Shown here: positions 35,239 to 48,029 of the stretch, piece by piece | Layout: every line of letters begins with the position of its first letter | Numbering within the stretch: position 1 is the first letter of the stretch | NCBI RefSeq assembly: GCF_020520425.1 | Contig: NC_079490.1 | Location: 7,688,001-7,752,000, forward strand | Direction: 5' to 3' | DNA length: 64,000 nt | Source: Spinacia oleracea | Lineage: Eukaryota > Streptophyta > Magnoliopsida > Caryophyllales > Amaranthaceae | Made by a program: the position numbers and the translations under genes | Notes under the pieces: model-generated | Told to the model about the DNA's origin: nothing | The model's input: only the letters and a program-made list of their open reading frames with translations | Database searches by the model: none

Positions 35239-38200
35239 ATGGAAGATCAACGACAGGACAACGATGCTGGGCGGCCTACGCGCGTAGATCGGCCACCCCT
35301 CGAAAGAGAAATGCCGACTGAACATCACACGCCGGCCACAAGAATCACTGAAGATGCCGCGCGTACATTTGCGGCCGGGCACACCCCTCGTCACACTGCC
35401 GAGGTAGAGGTGCTCAGCGAGGAGGACGACCAGGCCAATCGCACCCCTCCTGGAGGACACCTGGATCCTCGGGTGGATACGGTAATAGAGGAGAACCCTG
35501 ATATGCCTGTCTCTGTGGGTGCTCTTCGGGCTATTTTGGCTGAGTTCCAAGCTGATGTGGGGAAGACAGTTAATGCTGAGGTACAGAAGAGTATGCTGAT
35601 TTACACCACTGCTGTGGCTGCAAATCATGAGAGGCCGGCAAGCAATAGGCCAACACTTTCTTTGCGCCCCCCAAATGTCTGGACCAGGCTGACAGGCGAG
35701 GACCTAAGGAGACAGCCGCCAACAAGTCAGCCCAATCAGGCAATGTCTTACCTACCACGCCGAATGCCACGGCGGCTGATCGGAGAAACGTCCCGAGGAC
35801 GTGAGCAGCCACGCGCAGAGCAGTTGCCTGACTCTGAGTCTGAACTTTCTGACACTGGGTCAACCCCCGTCATGCCGGATAGACCTCTCCCTCATCCAAC
35901 TTATACGCATCTGAGCCAGGCGCGTCCAGGGGCCACCCGTCCAACCCGTCAAACTCGTGGACGCGAGTCCTCCGAGCGGCTACCCTACTCCAGGCGTCAA
36001 GACCCTGTATATCACATTCAGGAGGGGGTGTCCAACATGGCCCTAGGGCACACCACCCCTTTTGCAGACTCCATCATGAGAGCCCCGAGGGAACCCAAAG
36101 TCAAGCCGCCCAACATTGATGCTTACGATGGTACCACCGATCCGGACATGCACCTCTTGGTTTACCGGCATCACATGTATGTCCAAGGAACAACTGACTC
36201 AACCTGGTGTAAGTATTTTCCGGGCACACTCAAAGGAGTAGCCTCTAAGTGGTTCGAGAGACTTCCAGCCGGAACTATTCGCTCTTTTTCGGAGCTCGAG
36301 CTATTGTTCTCTACTCGGTTCATGGCTCACAAGGAAGAGAAGAAGACGAGCATGCATCTGAGTAGGATTCAGCAAGGGAAGGACGAGTCCCTGAGGAGTT
36401 ATGTGAAGAGATTCAATCTAGAGGCAGGGCAAATTCCGGATTTGCCAGATGGTGTTGCATTCGATAACTTCATTCGAGGGCTTAAAAAGGGCTCTTTCAA
36501 GTTTGATCTGGTAAATAAAAGCGTCCGAACAATGGCAGAAGTGCTGGATGAGGCCGAGGCCTTCATTCATGCAACAGAGATTTGCAGCGTCCCGAAAGAC
36601 CCCAGAGGAAGTGATACCGCCGAGCTAGCGGCAAAAAAGGAGAAATTCGAAAAGAAGAACCGGCCTAACGGGACGTGGGCTATTGCAAAAGAGTCAGACA
36701 GGGCCCCCGGAGCGGCAGGTCAGAAACGGCCCAGAACTTATGATCGGGAGCGATTCGAGTATAACACAGACATGTACACAATCTTGATGGACGTCGGGTC
36801 CAAATATGACATTGATCGTCCATTTCCCATGAAGTCACCACCAGAAAGTAGGGACCCCAAACTGTACTGTCACTTTCACAGTGACATTGGGCATGACACC
36901 AATGAATGTAAGAGCTTGAAAAGGGCATTGGACGGCCTAGCCACCAAGGGGTTCTTAAAAAGTTATATCAGCAGGAACACGGGAGGTTCTGGCAAACCCT
37001 TCTACAAGAAAAACAAATCCCCTCCCTCGGAGGAAGATGGGAATCGTACCGACCCAGAGTGCGTGGCAGTCATCTTAGGAGGATTGGCCGCCGGCGGGCC
37101 GACCATGAGGGGCCAGAAGGATTATGCCAAGCGATTGGGGCAAGTGATGCTGTCCGGCAAGGCCACAGTTGACCCGTTTCCAAAAGTGGAAATCGGCGAG
37201 GCCGACCGTGGGAAAATCTCCACCCCGCATGACGATCCTTTGGTAATTGAGTTAAAAGTTGCTAACCTAAGGGTTAGGCGTATTTTGGTTGATACAGGAA
37301 GTTCGTCGGACATAATTAGTCTAGAGTGCTTGAATCGGCTGCAACATGATCCCTCAAAGATTGAGAAAATCCACTATCCCATTATAGGCTTCGGAGGTAG
37401 TGTCATCCACCCAGTCGGCATAATTACCCTTCCTCTGAGGATGGGAAATAAAAAGGAATCTCGGCAAATGGATGTCCGTTTTCTCATAGTGAAAGATCTG
37501 ACGGCATATAACATCATCTTGGGGCGTCCCACGTTGAACAGGGCAAAGGCTGTCATTGTAACTCATCTGATGCTTCTTAAGTTCATTTGTGACGATGGGA
37601 GCGTCAGCACTATACATGGTGACCAGCAACAAGCTAGAGATTGCTACCTAACCACCTTGAGTCCAGAAGCATGGGGGATGGGTGAAGAGAAAGGGACGTC
37701 GAGCAACAAACGAAAATGTGGCGACACGCAACCCAAGGTCATCAAAGAAACATTAACTATCTCAGCAGGGCACATGGAAGAGAGACGCCCAGAGCCTGTT
37801 GGGGCCCATTTCAATGTGGTTTTAAACACAGATAAACCTGACAGAGTAGTGCCCATCGGGATTTCTCCTGACGACCCGCTGGCGGCAGAGTTGGTCCACC
37901 TTTTGAGAGAATTTGAAGATATCTTTGCTTTCACGGTGGACGAAATGCCGGGTATTGACCCCGTTGTGGCCGTCCATAAGCTGAATGTGGACCCAAACTT
38001 TAAACCGGTTCGTCAGAAGAAAAGGAACCATGGGGAAGATAGAAATCAGGCGGCAGCCGCGGAAATACAAAAGTTGATGGAGGCTGGGTTCGTCAGGCCT
38101 AGTCAGTACCCCGACTGGGTTGCTAACGTGGTCCTCGTCAAAAAACCTAATGGTACCTGGAGAATGTGTGTTGATTACACCAACCTCAATAAGGCATGTC

Positions 38201-41000
38201 CAAAGGACAGTTTCCCATTGCCCAAGATTGACCGGCTCGTCGACTCTACAGCGGGGCATGCTATGATGAGCTTTATGGATGCCTACTCAGGGTTTCACCA
38301 GATTCCGTTGTGGCCTGACGACCAGGAAAAAACGTCATTTGTTACTGAACAAGGCCTTTAGTGCTACAAGGTGATGCCGTTTGGGTTAAAAAATGCACCG
38401 GCCACCTTTCAGCGTCTTATTAACACTGTGTTCATTAAGCAGCTCGGCAGGAATATTGAAGCTTACATTGACGATATGATCGTAAAAAGTAAGCTGAGGG
38501 CGGCGCACATAACTGATCTCAGGGAGACATTTGAGACTATTCGAGCTTACAACATGAGGTTGAATCCTAAGAAGTGTGTGTTCGGGGTGACGGCAGGCAA
38601 ATTCTTAGGTTTCTTGATTGATGAAAGAGGAATTGAAGCCAACCCAGAGAAAATCCAGGCAGTAATTGATATGAGCTCACCAAAGACGGTGAGGGAGGTC
38701 CAGCGGCTCACAGGTTGCTTGGCCGCCCTGGGCAGATTCCTTTCCAGGGCTGGAGACAAGTGCCACTACTTTTTTAGGTCTGTCAGAAAGAAGGCCAAGT
38801 TTGAATGGTCGGACGAGGCCGAGGCGGCATTGGTCAGATTAAAGGAGCACTTACATACCTTGCCTCGTCTTGTTAGTCCCTTGCTAGGAGAGACTTTGTA
38901 CATGTATCTCGCCGTGTCCGAGCACTCGTTGAGTGCCGTTCTACTGACAGAGAGGGAGGGAATACAGATGCCGGTATACTTTGTCAGTCATGTTCTTCAA
39001 AATGCTGAAGTTAGATATCCTACAGTGGAAAAGTTTGGCTTAGCTCTGTTCATGGCCAGCAAAAAGCTCCGTCCTTATTTCTTAGCTCACAAAATAGTGA
39101 TCTACACCGATCAGCCGCTCAAACTGCCCTTCACAAAGCTGGAGGCGTCAGGACGAATGCTGAATTGGGCAATAGAGCTGAACGCCTTTGATATCACCTA
39201 TGAGCCGAGGAAAGCTGTCAAGGGGCAGGCATGTGCCGACTTCATTGTTGAAATGACGAGGCCAGACTTTGCCAAGAATACAAGCACAGTGTGGACAGTG
39301 TATGTAGACGGCTCATCCACACAGAATGGATGTGGAGCAGGGATAATCTGTCACTCCCCAGAAGGAGATACTTTTGAATATGCTATGCGATTTAACTTCC
39401 AGGCGTCAAATAATGAAGCCGAATATGAAGCCCTGCTTTGTGGCATTAAAATGTGTAAGGCGGCAGGCGCCGAGGAGATTGTAGCACTATCTGACTCCCA
39501 ACTGATTGTGAGCCAAGTTAATGGGACCTACGAAGCTAGGGATCCGACTATGGTCAAATACATGCAGGCCGTCCATCAGGAAGTAGAGCCACTGGAAAGT
39601 TTTGAAGTAAGGCAAGTCCCTCGCTCGGAAAATAACCAAGCTGATGCCCTGTCAAAGTTGGCAAGTTCCGCGTCTTGTGATACCCCTCGGCACGTGTTTT
39701 GGGAGGTAAAAGAGCACAAAAGTGTTGAGCAAATGGAGGTGGAAACTCTTGACAGAACGTCCACATGGATGGATGACATAGTAAACTTCAAAATGAATGG
39801 AGTCTTGCCCGAAGACTCAAGGGAAGCGGCAAAACTTCAAAAGAAATGTTCTTGGTTTGAAATGTGGAACGGCACCCTCTATAAAAAGGCCTACTCCCGT
39901 CCTTTGTTAAGATGTGTAACACCTGAGAAGGGGCAGGAAATTCTAGAAGACCTTCATCAGGGGTTGTGCAGCTCGCATATTGGTGGAAGGGCTTTGGCTG
40001 AAAAGGCACTTCGAACCGGCTATTACTGGCCGACCCTTAAGGAGGACGCAATCTCACTGGTCAAGAACTGTGACAAATGCCAGCGCTTTTCTCACCTAAT
40101 ACACCAACCGGCACGAGTTCTGACGCCCATTACAAGCCCAATTCCATTTGCTAAATGGGGGATGGATCTCCTAGGCCCATTCACGACCGCACCAGGAGGA
40201 AGGCGTTATGTCATTGTTGCTGTAGATTACTTCACCAAATGGGTGGAGGCAGAAGCGCTCAAAAACATAAAAACTGCTGATGTGAGAGCATTCATTTGGA
40301 AGAACATCATGACTCGCTTTGGGATTCCACAGGCTATCGTCTTCGATAATGGGCCCCAGTTTGAGACGCCTAAGCTGAAAGAGTGGCTGGCAGATCACGG
40401 TATACACACCTGTTTTGCATCAGTCGGACGACCCCAAGCCAATGGTCAGGTTGAGGCGTTCAACAAAATTATCTCTGAAGGAATGAAAAAGAAGCTTGAC
40501 GAAGCCAAAGGTCTATGGCTGATGAGCTGCCAAATGTCTTATGGTCCATCCGCACCACGGCTAAGAATTCAACCGGTGAAACACCCTTCTTGCTAGCCTA
40601 TGGCGCCGAGGCTGTCCTACCCATAGAAATGTGTGAACCAACGTTGAGAGTCATGCTGTATGACGAAAATGCTAACTGGGAGACAATGAAAGCAGTCTTG
40701 GACTTTCTGCCCGAGGTTAGAGGAAATGCTGCGCTCAGACAACAGCTGTACAAGATAAGGATGGCAAGAGAATACAACAAGAGAGTCTCTAATAGAGTGC
40801 TCAAAGTGGGAGATTTTGTCCTCAGAAAAATGGAGTCCACAGGACGAGCAAATGAACAAGGTAAGCTGACGCCCACTTGGGAGGGACCTTACGAGATCTA
40901 TGATGAGGTTAGAGATGGAACCTATCGCATTCAAGACATGCAAGGCCGCCCTATTTTGCGCACTTGGAATGCCGACAATCTCAAGAAATATTTCTTCTAG
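35239..41000 (+). other. Gypsy/Tat gag-pol coding region (fossil)
   Basis: Domain order by approximate position: retrotransposon gag (36.06-36.6 kb), a zinc-finger-like C/H cluster (36.87 kb), aspartic protease VDTGSSSDII (37.3 kb), reverse transcriptase with YIDDM (37.9-38.8 kb), RNase H (38.9-39.25 kb), archaeal-type RNase H starting VYVDGSSTQNG (39.3-39.7 kb), integrase with HHCC finger and DxxG/FDNG core (39.95-40.6 kb) and its C-terminal part to 41.0 kb. The frame is broken in about two places. Confidence 0.88.
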
Positions 41001-41399
41001 ATATGTGCTAAGCCTTGTCTTACTTACCACGATCCATTGCCCAAGGGGCGGCCTCTAATGGTCATAGTAGGGTAGTAATTACTTTTGTAACCGACTAAAT
41101 TCGCCTTGCAAAGTTATAAATAATACTACTCTATTTGTCTCGTAATATTTATTGCTCGCACAATGAATATAAAAATATACACTCCAATGCATAACCAAAG
41201 CCTAATTGTATGACGGCCTGAGAAGTGGCCCAGATTAGCAAAAACTCAGCAAGACTAATTGTTTGAAGCCTAAGAAGTGGCCCAGATTAGCACCAAGTTG
41301 TAGGCTGATCACCTATCCAACTCCCCTCCCAATATAAGCAAGTCGCTGGCCGACCAGTACAGCATAATAAGTGCCAGCGGCACAAATAAACTTTAATCG

Positions 41400-42180
41400 T
41401 AAGTTATTTGTTCGAAAGCCCAGCGGCATGAACACCTTTGAAACATAGGTTGTTTGCTCAAAAGCCCAGCGGCATGAACAACTTTGAAACATAGGTTGTT
41501 TGCTCAATAGCTCAGCGGCATGAACAACTTTGAAACATAGGTTGTTTGATCAAAAGTGCGGCGGCACGAATATATGGCCGTCCAACCCATTTGACGAGCA
41601 TGTCTAGCGGCAATCATACCTATTGATTGACTTGCGTCAATCAATATCGTTATAGACACGCTCGCCAAAGAAAGCGACGATCACAGTAGTGCCTAGCGGA
41701 TGCTCAGTTGCCTGCGGCACCAATATCAAAGAGACTAAGGTTGTTTGCTAAAAAGCGCGGCGGCACGCACGTTTGGCCGGTCAGTCCATTTGACGAGCAT
41801 GTCTAGCGGCAATCATACCTATTGATTGACTTGCGCCAATCAATATCGTTATAGACATGCTCGCCAAAGAAGGCGGCGACCACAGTGGGGCCTAGCACAT
41901 GCTCAGTTGCCAGCGGCACCAACCACTTGGAAACAAAGGTTGTTCGCTCAAAAGTTCAGCGGCACGATTAACTTCGAAACAAAGGTTGTTTGCTCAAAGT
42001 TAGGCGGCACGAACGTTTGGCCGTCCAGTCCATTTGACGAGCATGTCTAGCGGCAATCATACCTATTGATTGACTTGCGTCAATCAATATCGTTATAGAC
42101 ACGCTCGCCAAAGAAAGTGACGACCAAAGTAGTGCCTAGCGCATACTCAGTTGCCTGCGGCATCAACGTGCTTAGTGTAC
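41400..42180. repeat. Direct-repeat array in the Gypsy 3' region
   Basis: Two interleaved units are seen. One is a ~60-bp unit with 'agcggcatgaacaactttga'. The other is a ~200-240-bp unit that recurs from about 41571, 41775 and 42019 and includes 'tttgacgagcatgtctagcg'. The longer unit holds a 10-bp-arm palindrome attgattgac-ttgc-gtcaatcaat in every copy. Confidence 0.85.
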
Positions 42181-42496
42181 ACTCGGTTGCACCTTGGCAA
42201 TCATACCTATTGATTAAGCCTATTGATTAAGGAATAATCAAATTATGAAGAGCAAATAAATGCGAGATAAGAGAAGCATCAAAAAACCTATTTACTTATA
42301 AAACAACGCCCGTAGAAAGGCGTGTAAAAGTAGCTCAGAATTCTTGACCAGAAAAAAGAAAGAAAATTGTTGTGTGCTCAGCAGGCACAATGATACAGAC
42401 GCCATCAGCGCCAAAACTTTACAACATAATTGTTTTTGCCCTTAGGCACGGGAACGCTTGAATAAAATTTTAGAAAAAAGCGGGAAAGGAAGTAAA

Positions 42497-43726
42497 TCAG
42501 GGAGCGGCCGCATCGTCCTCGTCATCAGATGATACAAACTCAGGGGGCGGCTGACCAAGACGTTCAGCAGCCAACACAGCGGCACTGTGCTCCATTCGCC
42601 GCTGGAACCACGCAAGATCATACTCTGACATGTGGCTCTCCCAGGCGTGCTTAACAGCGTCCTTGGTCGCTTGTTCCCCCAGATCATAGGATTCCAGAAG
42701 ACGCTCACGCAAGGTGCGAACTTGCGATCTGGCCGTCTCCAGCTCCCCACGAAGATGCTCGGCTTCCTCAGCCGCCTCTTTGACCTGAGGGTACTCCCGC
42801 AACTGGTCCTGAAGCGCCCGTATTTCCGCCGCCGCTGTCTTGGCCTCCTCGACCATTGCCACCATGTCTTTGTCCTGCGCCAAGATCTTCTTAAGCAGCT
42901 CGGCCTTGTCAGATCTCAACGCAGCTACCTCCTTAGCTTGAAGGTCTATGGTCGTCTGCATCTGCAGGCGGACCTCTTCAATGGACTTGAACGCATAGTC
43001 GCCATGGTGGGTGGACTCAGCCACCTGAGCTTTGAGCTCCTCAGCAGTGCGGGTCTTCCAACTCTTGCAGAATTCCATGCGGCAGAACAACTGCAAAAGA
43101 AGCTACATATTAGTAAATGACTCTAAAAGAGAAGACAAGTACAAGCAAGTTGGAAATAGACTTACATCGAGAAGAGTGGCCTGGATCGCACCAAACTGGG
43201 CGTCAGTCTTGCGGCCAGGAAGAGAAGCAACATACTCTGCGGGGACGGCCTTAAAAACCTTGCGGCATATAGCCACCCTATCCTTTGACGAATAGTGGGG
43301 AGTAGCAGGTAAGTTCTCGTCCTCGGCAGCAGCTGCATCCTTCCCTTTGTCTTTGGCTATAGGAAAAACAACGGCCTTAGGATGACGCGGAGAGTAAGAA
43401 GAACTGCCAGAGGAGGCTCGATACGTCTGAACGACGTTCGAATAATACTTACCGCCCGAAGACCTAGCTCGGCGGGCCACCTCCGCCGGTATCTGAGAGC
43501 GGACGTCGGCCGGGATTCCCGAAAGAGGGTCCTCCAGCTCGTTCGGATGCCCACCGGACCTCGATTTGGACACCAAGTCCACCACCAGAGACGGCTTGTC
43601 CACGCCCATCTCTTCGTCATCAGGGCATCCCCCCTCAGCAACCTTCGACTCGTCTTTCTTCACGAGACGGCGAGGTAGGGGTTTTGGCTTCTTGAAGGTA
43701 CTCGGAGTCTCCGAGCCAGCCGGCAC
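42497..43726 (-). CDS. Antisense coiled-coil ORF of the Tat element
   Basis: Two open stretches on the minus strand (43726-43167 and 43090-42497) are separated by what looks like a short GT-AG intron. The first part is Lys/Ser-rich and ends with RKVFKAVPAEYVASLPGRKT. The second is a long alpha-helical coiled coil (heptad-like ELKAQVAES, EVAALRSDKAELLKK, EEAEHLRGELETARS) with an acidic tail DDEDDAA. Antisense ORFs of unknown role downstream of pol are known from Tat elements such as Grande. No enzymatic motif is seen. It is element-borne and not a host gene. Confidence 0.6.
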
Positions 43727-43841
43727 AGCTCTCTTCTTCAGCTGGGACAGAGTCGTCCCCTTCTTCTTCCCTGACGCCCTAGCCGCGTCCTTAGCTTGCT
43801 AAAAAAGAAAGTAAAGGACGGTCAAATATTAGGCCTCGTCA

Positions 43842-44441
43842 TCTATCGCAAGTCACTCATCATATAGTGGCTCGTCATTAAAAAAGGACGCCCATCTTAA
43901 AAATGACGGCGTACCTGATCAATCACGAGTCACTCACCATGTAGTGGCTCGTCATTAAAAAGGACGCCCATCTCAAAAATGACGAGGCGTACCTCATCCA
44001 TCACAAGTCACTCACAGAATAGTGGCTCGTCATTGAAAAGGACGCCCGTCTCAAAATGACGAGGCGCACCTTATCAATCACAAGCCACTCACAGAACAGT
44101 GGCTCGTCATTAAAAAGGACGCCCGTCTCAAAAATGACGAGGCGTACCTTATCAATCACAAGTCACTCACAGAACAGTGGCTCGTCATTAAAAAGGACGC
44201 CCGTCTCAAAAATGACGAGGCGTACCTCATCAAATCACAAGTTACTCACAGAATAGTGGCTCGTCATTGAAAAGGACGCCCGTCTCAAAATGACGAGGCG
44301 CACCTTATCAATCACAAGTCACTCACAGAACAGTGGCTCGTCATTAAAAAGGACGCCCGTCACAAAAATGACGAGGCGTACCTTATCAATCACAAGTCAC
44401 TCACAGAACAGTGGCTCGTCATTAAAAAGGACGCCCGTCTC
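43842..44441. repeat. ~78-bp tandem satellite array
   Basis: About seven to eight copies of a unit containing 'agtggctcgtcattaaaaag' and 'gacgcccgtctcaaaaatga'. The array ends abruptly at 44441, where Helitron-tail sequence begins. It lies upstream (in its own sense) of the antisense ORF. Confidence 0.92.
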
Positions 44442-45395
44442 CAAGAGAAAATTAAAAATAGATAAATAAAGACCCGGTAAAAGATAATTTAAGCAATTTT
44501 TAATAGATAAATAAAGATCCGTTAAAAGATAAAAAGACATAAAAGTCTCATAAAAAAAAATTATTTTTAACCCGTGCATTGCACGGGCTTTATATCTAGT
44601 AAATACTCAATACAGAGTACTTGATAATTTACAGCCCATTTTAACCGCGTTCTCTTCACCTTAAAAATACTAAGTACTCCTTAAAATACACATATATATA
44701 CTTTTAGTAAAAACAAGTTACGTACTCCTTAAAATACACACATATGTATAGTTTTAGTAAAAACAAGTTTTATATTTTAGAAAGACGTGTTGGTGATCTC
44801 TGTCATCAAAACAAGCAAAGATCTTACAATTATGAAAGCTAACTACAATGGGATTAATGTCGATCCCCACACACATCGCTAAATTGTTTCGGGAATGAAG
44901 CAATTAATCTTGAATGAGGTTAGTTTGCTGTCTTGGAGAAGACCTTGGTTAAGTCGTGTTTGAGCTCGGATATACCTACATACGAATAAGTTAACTAGTA
45001 TCGAGAATGTTCTAAGAAAAGTCTCTACGATGTCTAAGTCAGATGATGAATTACTAGGCTTGTGTGTAAATGTAATAAATGAGCATACCTTAAAATTCAC
45101 CACATAAAATCATAGTATTTGTAGTCTTTGATGATAAAGGTGGTTGGGCTTTATTATAATGGACTGTGGGACGCTTACAGGAACTGAATCCTTTTGATAA
45201 ACAATATTTAGAAACTTAGTGGGTGTAACGGTAAACAGACCCAACTGGGAGCCAATTGGGCACCCAAATAATTAAGATAGGTTAATGGCTTACCATACAT
45301 TATATTACTTTGTCACATAGGTGATAAAAAGTCCAGGGCGGGACGGGCTTCAAGAACAAATTCATACCCAAACCATAAATTTGGTACGGGCTTTT
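44442..45395. repeat. Duplicated locus, copy 2 (with the empty Helitron site)
   Basis: Matches 18946-19251 joined to 29224-29875. It includes a Helitron tail ending CTAG at 44596-44599 (hairpin cccgtgcattgcacggg) and, near 44757, the uninterrupted site where copy 1 carries the ~10-kb Helitron. No gene. Confidence 0.9.
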
Positions 45396-45794
45396 TGGAC
45401 CAAAACGGGTTTTGGTCTTTTTGGGTGTGGCTCGAGTTTTTGGTCTAAAATGCGTACTGAAATTTGCCCAAACCCATACTTTTTTAAGTTTCAAGTTGGG
45501 ACACACACTGTAGTTGATCAGGTCCAAATTGTCAGTATACGAAATTCCAATGTTATCCAAACTTATCACAATCTTACAATTTGTCCTTATTTCCCAACCG
45601 GAAACCTCCCTTTGATGTTGTTAGGCCCTCAAAAGGAAATAAGAGGGAAGAGGGAAGTGAAGGCCTAAATTAAGGGTACATGGGCTTGGCATTTGTGAAA
45701 TCCGTTTACATTTGCTGAAAACAGTGGCGGATTTAAGATTTATTTGCCGAAAACCATCCATACCATAAATTATATACCTGGTTAAGCTTGGTTT

Positions 45795-46322
45795 TAGGGA
45801 TGGGCATCGGTCCAGGACCCGGACCAGACCCCTGTTAGACCCGGCCCATATTTAAGGGTGTAGGTCTAATTATTTGAGATCCAATGGATTTGGGGCGGAT
45901 CTGGATCCATGTGTTTAAAAACGGGTCTGGGTTTGGGTCCAATATTCTCAGATCCAGACCCGATCCAGATCCAGCCCATGGACCCAATCAATTATTAGAA
46001 ATTAGAAATAGTCTAATTAGATACATGCATACATTAGTACTTTGGCACTAATTTGCGAATTGTGATATTTTATGTATCGAATGTGAATATGTGATGGTAA
46101 ATCGGCTAAATTAATGGCGCGGGAAAATTTTCTGAGACAAGAATGTTAAAAATAAACAAATAATACTAGACCCATTTTTGACCCGAATTAGACCCATTGA
46201 ATCTAGGTATGAGTCTGAATTTTTCAGACCCAATGGATATGGAGCGGGTCTGGGTCCGCCTAACAAATATGGGTCTGGGTCTGGGTCTCACCCGACCCAG
46301 ATCCGGCCCATGTCCATCCCTA
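45795..46322. mobile_element. hAT-type MITE
   Basis: The ends tagggatgggcatcgg and ..ggcccatgtccatcccta are inverted. The flanks cttggttt / cttggtat form a near-perfect 8-bp duplication. The interior is full of 'gacccgga/ggtctgggt' units. Non-coding. Confidence 0.8.
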
Positions 46323-46497
46323 CTTGGTATGGTGATAACAATTGAATATTTCAACCTTGATATCGTGTGTTTAGTTTCACTAGGAGGATTTTCAAAGTAT
46401 GAAAGTGAAATCATTTCCACTTCCCCCACTCCCAAATAGCCTAGTCCGCTATTAAAAATTTTGGCCCGGTAAAGAAAAGAATACCCCCTCAGGCCCG

Positions 46498-46746
46498 TTC
46501 CTGAATACTTATATCAGTTTGACTTTTACACTATTTCATACATTAAATTTGACCAAATTTTCTTACTAATATATAAAAATCAAATGTTATTGTGTAATAT
46601 GTCGTTGGATTACTATTAATATACATTTTTCAAATATCAATTCTTCTAAATATTTAGTAATAATGTAATTATGTAATTGCGTATAATTACAGTCAAACTA
46701 ATGCATTGACAAGTGTGTCAGTCAAACTATTGCAAGTATTCAGGAA
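46498..46746. mobile_element. MITE with ~25-bp inverted ends
   Basis: The left end ttcctgaatacttatatcag and the right end ..caagtattcaggaa are inverted, with 'gtttgac/gtcaaac' just inside. Non-coding; superfamily unassigned. Confidence 0.65.
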
Positions 46747-46857
46747 CATAGGTTCAGTTTGGGTTGAGTCATGCGCGTAGCAATAATTAATTGAATGAAA
46801 GAAGTGGAATTTAGTAGATTAATTAGTGCTAGCAAAATCATAAATGTCACAAGCTGT

Positions 46858-47480
46858 TTTTTTTTTTAAAGTTGTTTTTTTTTATTAGCAAAATCCAAGA
46901 GGACATACCTTCAAAGACCGAACAAGAACAAACCGGCTAAACAAAATAGCTACCCTGCAAGCAGGGTTGTATACCAGGTGTGATCCCTATTGCTAACATC
47001 CCTAGGCATCACTGCATTCACTCTATTATATACATGCTTTAGTATATTATTGCGCACCTTATCTATACATCTGATTTGAGAGTTCCACATATCATTGTTC
47101 CTTTCACTCCAAATGTGATATGCAACACACATCACAAAGGTGGAAAGTACCCCTTTCTTGAACTTGGTAATCCTTTTACTGAGAATCCACTGAAAAATGT
47201 CATGTAGACATTTAGGAGCTCTATCCATACCAAACTTAGTAGAACACTGTTGCCAACATCTTAAATTGTAAGGGCACTCAAAAAATAAGTGTTTTTGATC
47301 CTCATCAGCATTTCCACATAAGAAGCACAGGCTGTCAGCAGTAACCCCCATCTTCTATAACCTATCTTTAGTGCTGAGTCTTTCCAACATTGCCAACCAG
47401 GTGATAAATCTATGTTTGGGTTGGCTCAATCTATCCCATACGAGGGCCACTTTGCGAATCACAATCAAGGCTAGAAATCA
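46858..47480 (-). mobile_element. 5'-truncated LINE (L1-type) 3' end
   Basis: Minus strand. The frame 47351-46950 reads LCFLCGNADEDQKHLFFECP and VMCVAYHIWSERNNDMWN. This is the zinc-binding zf-RVT domain (CxxC...HLFFECP) that follows reverse transcriptase in plant L1-type elements. Poly(A), seen as T runs at 46858-46883, marks the 3' end. The reverse transcriptase is missing, the usual 5' truncation. The exact 5' border and target duplication are unclear; gctag-aaatca-like sequence near both ends is a candidate. Confidence 0.85.
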
Positions 47481-48029
47481 CCTCCTATAATTAAAATAAT
47501 AACACTTAGTTCTTATCCATGCTTACTAAGGCCCTATTTAGTTCACCTTATTTCAAGACCTTATTACTTATTTCAGATTTAATCAGATCAGATCAGATCA
47601 GACCAGACCAGATCAGATCAGATCAGACCAGACCCGATTAGTATGACGATTATTATTATTATTATATATTTATATCATTGTTAAGGGATACACTTTCCTT
47701 TTTCGGCCGTATTTATTTAAGAGATACACTTGCCATTTTTAGTAACTTATCAATACCACCATCTAATTAAATAATCTATCTAATATATCATATGTTCCAC
47801 CACCCTATTAACACAAATAATTTCAAAACTACACCCCACCTCCCACCCCCTAAAATGACATGGCCCCCACTTATTTTACCTATTAAAATATCTACCCAAC
47901 CTCACTTGTTTTATTACTTTATTTCATTCAATTTTTCTTCTTAATACACGTGCCCAACCAAGTCTACCCCTTAAATAAATACGGAGGGAGTATTACTTAA
48001 GGCATAAAAAACATTAACAGAACATTCAA

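Larger units (their letters stand above)
34730..44441 (+). mobile_element. Ty3/Gypsy element, Tat lineage, broken
   Basis: The left LTR is about 34730-35207 (TATA near 35039) and is followed by the hallmark tttggcgccgtctgtgggga primer-site region. Gag-pol lies at about 35239-41000, and a long 3' region carries an antisense ORF and two tandem arrays. A second, archaeal-type RNase H between RNase H and integrase places it in the Tat (Retand/Grande/Ogre-like) group. It looks broken, with about three breaks, and no right-hand LTR is seen before 44441. It is of intermediate age: most domains are still readable. Confidence 0.88.

Noticed and set aside
43842-44441. CRISPR-like array of regular repeats
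   Set aside because: The units are contiguous without unique spacers and sit in a plant retroelement; it is a tandem satellite array.
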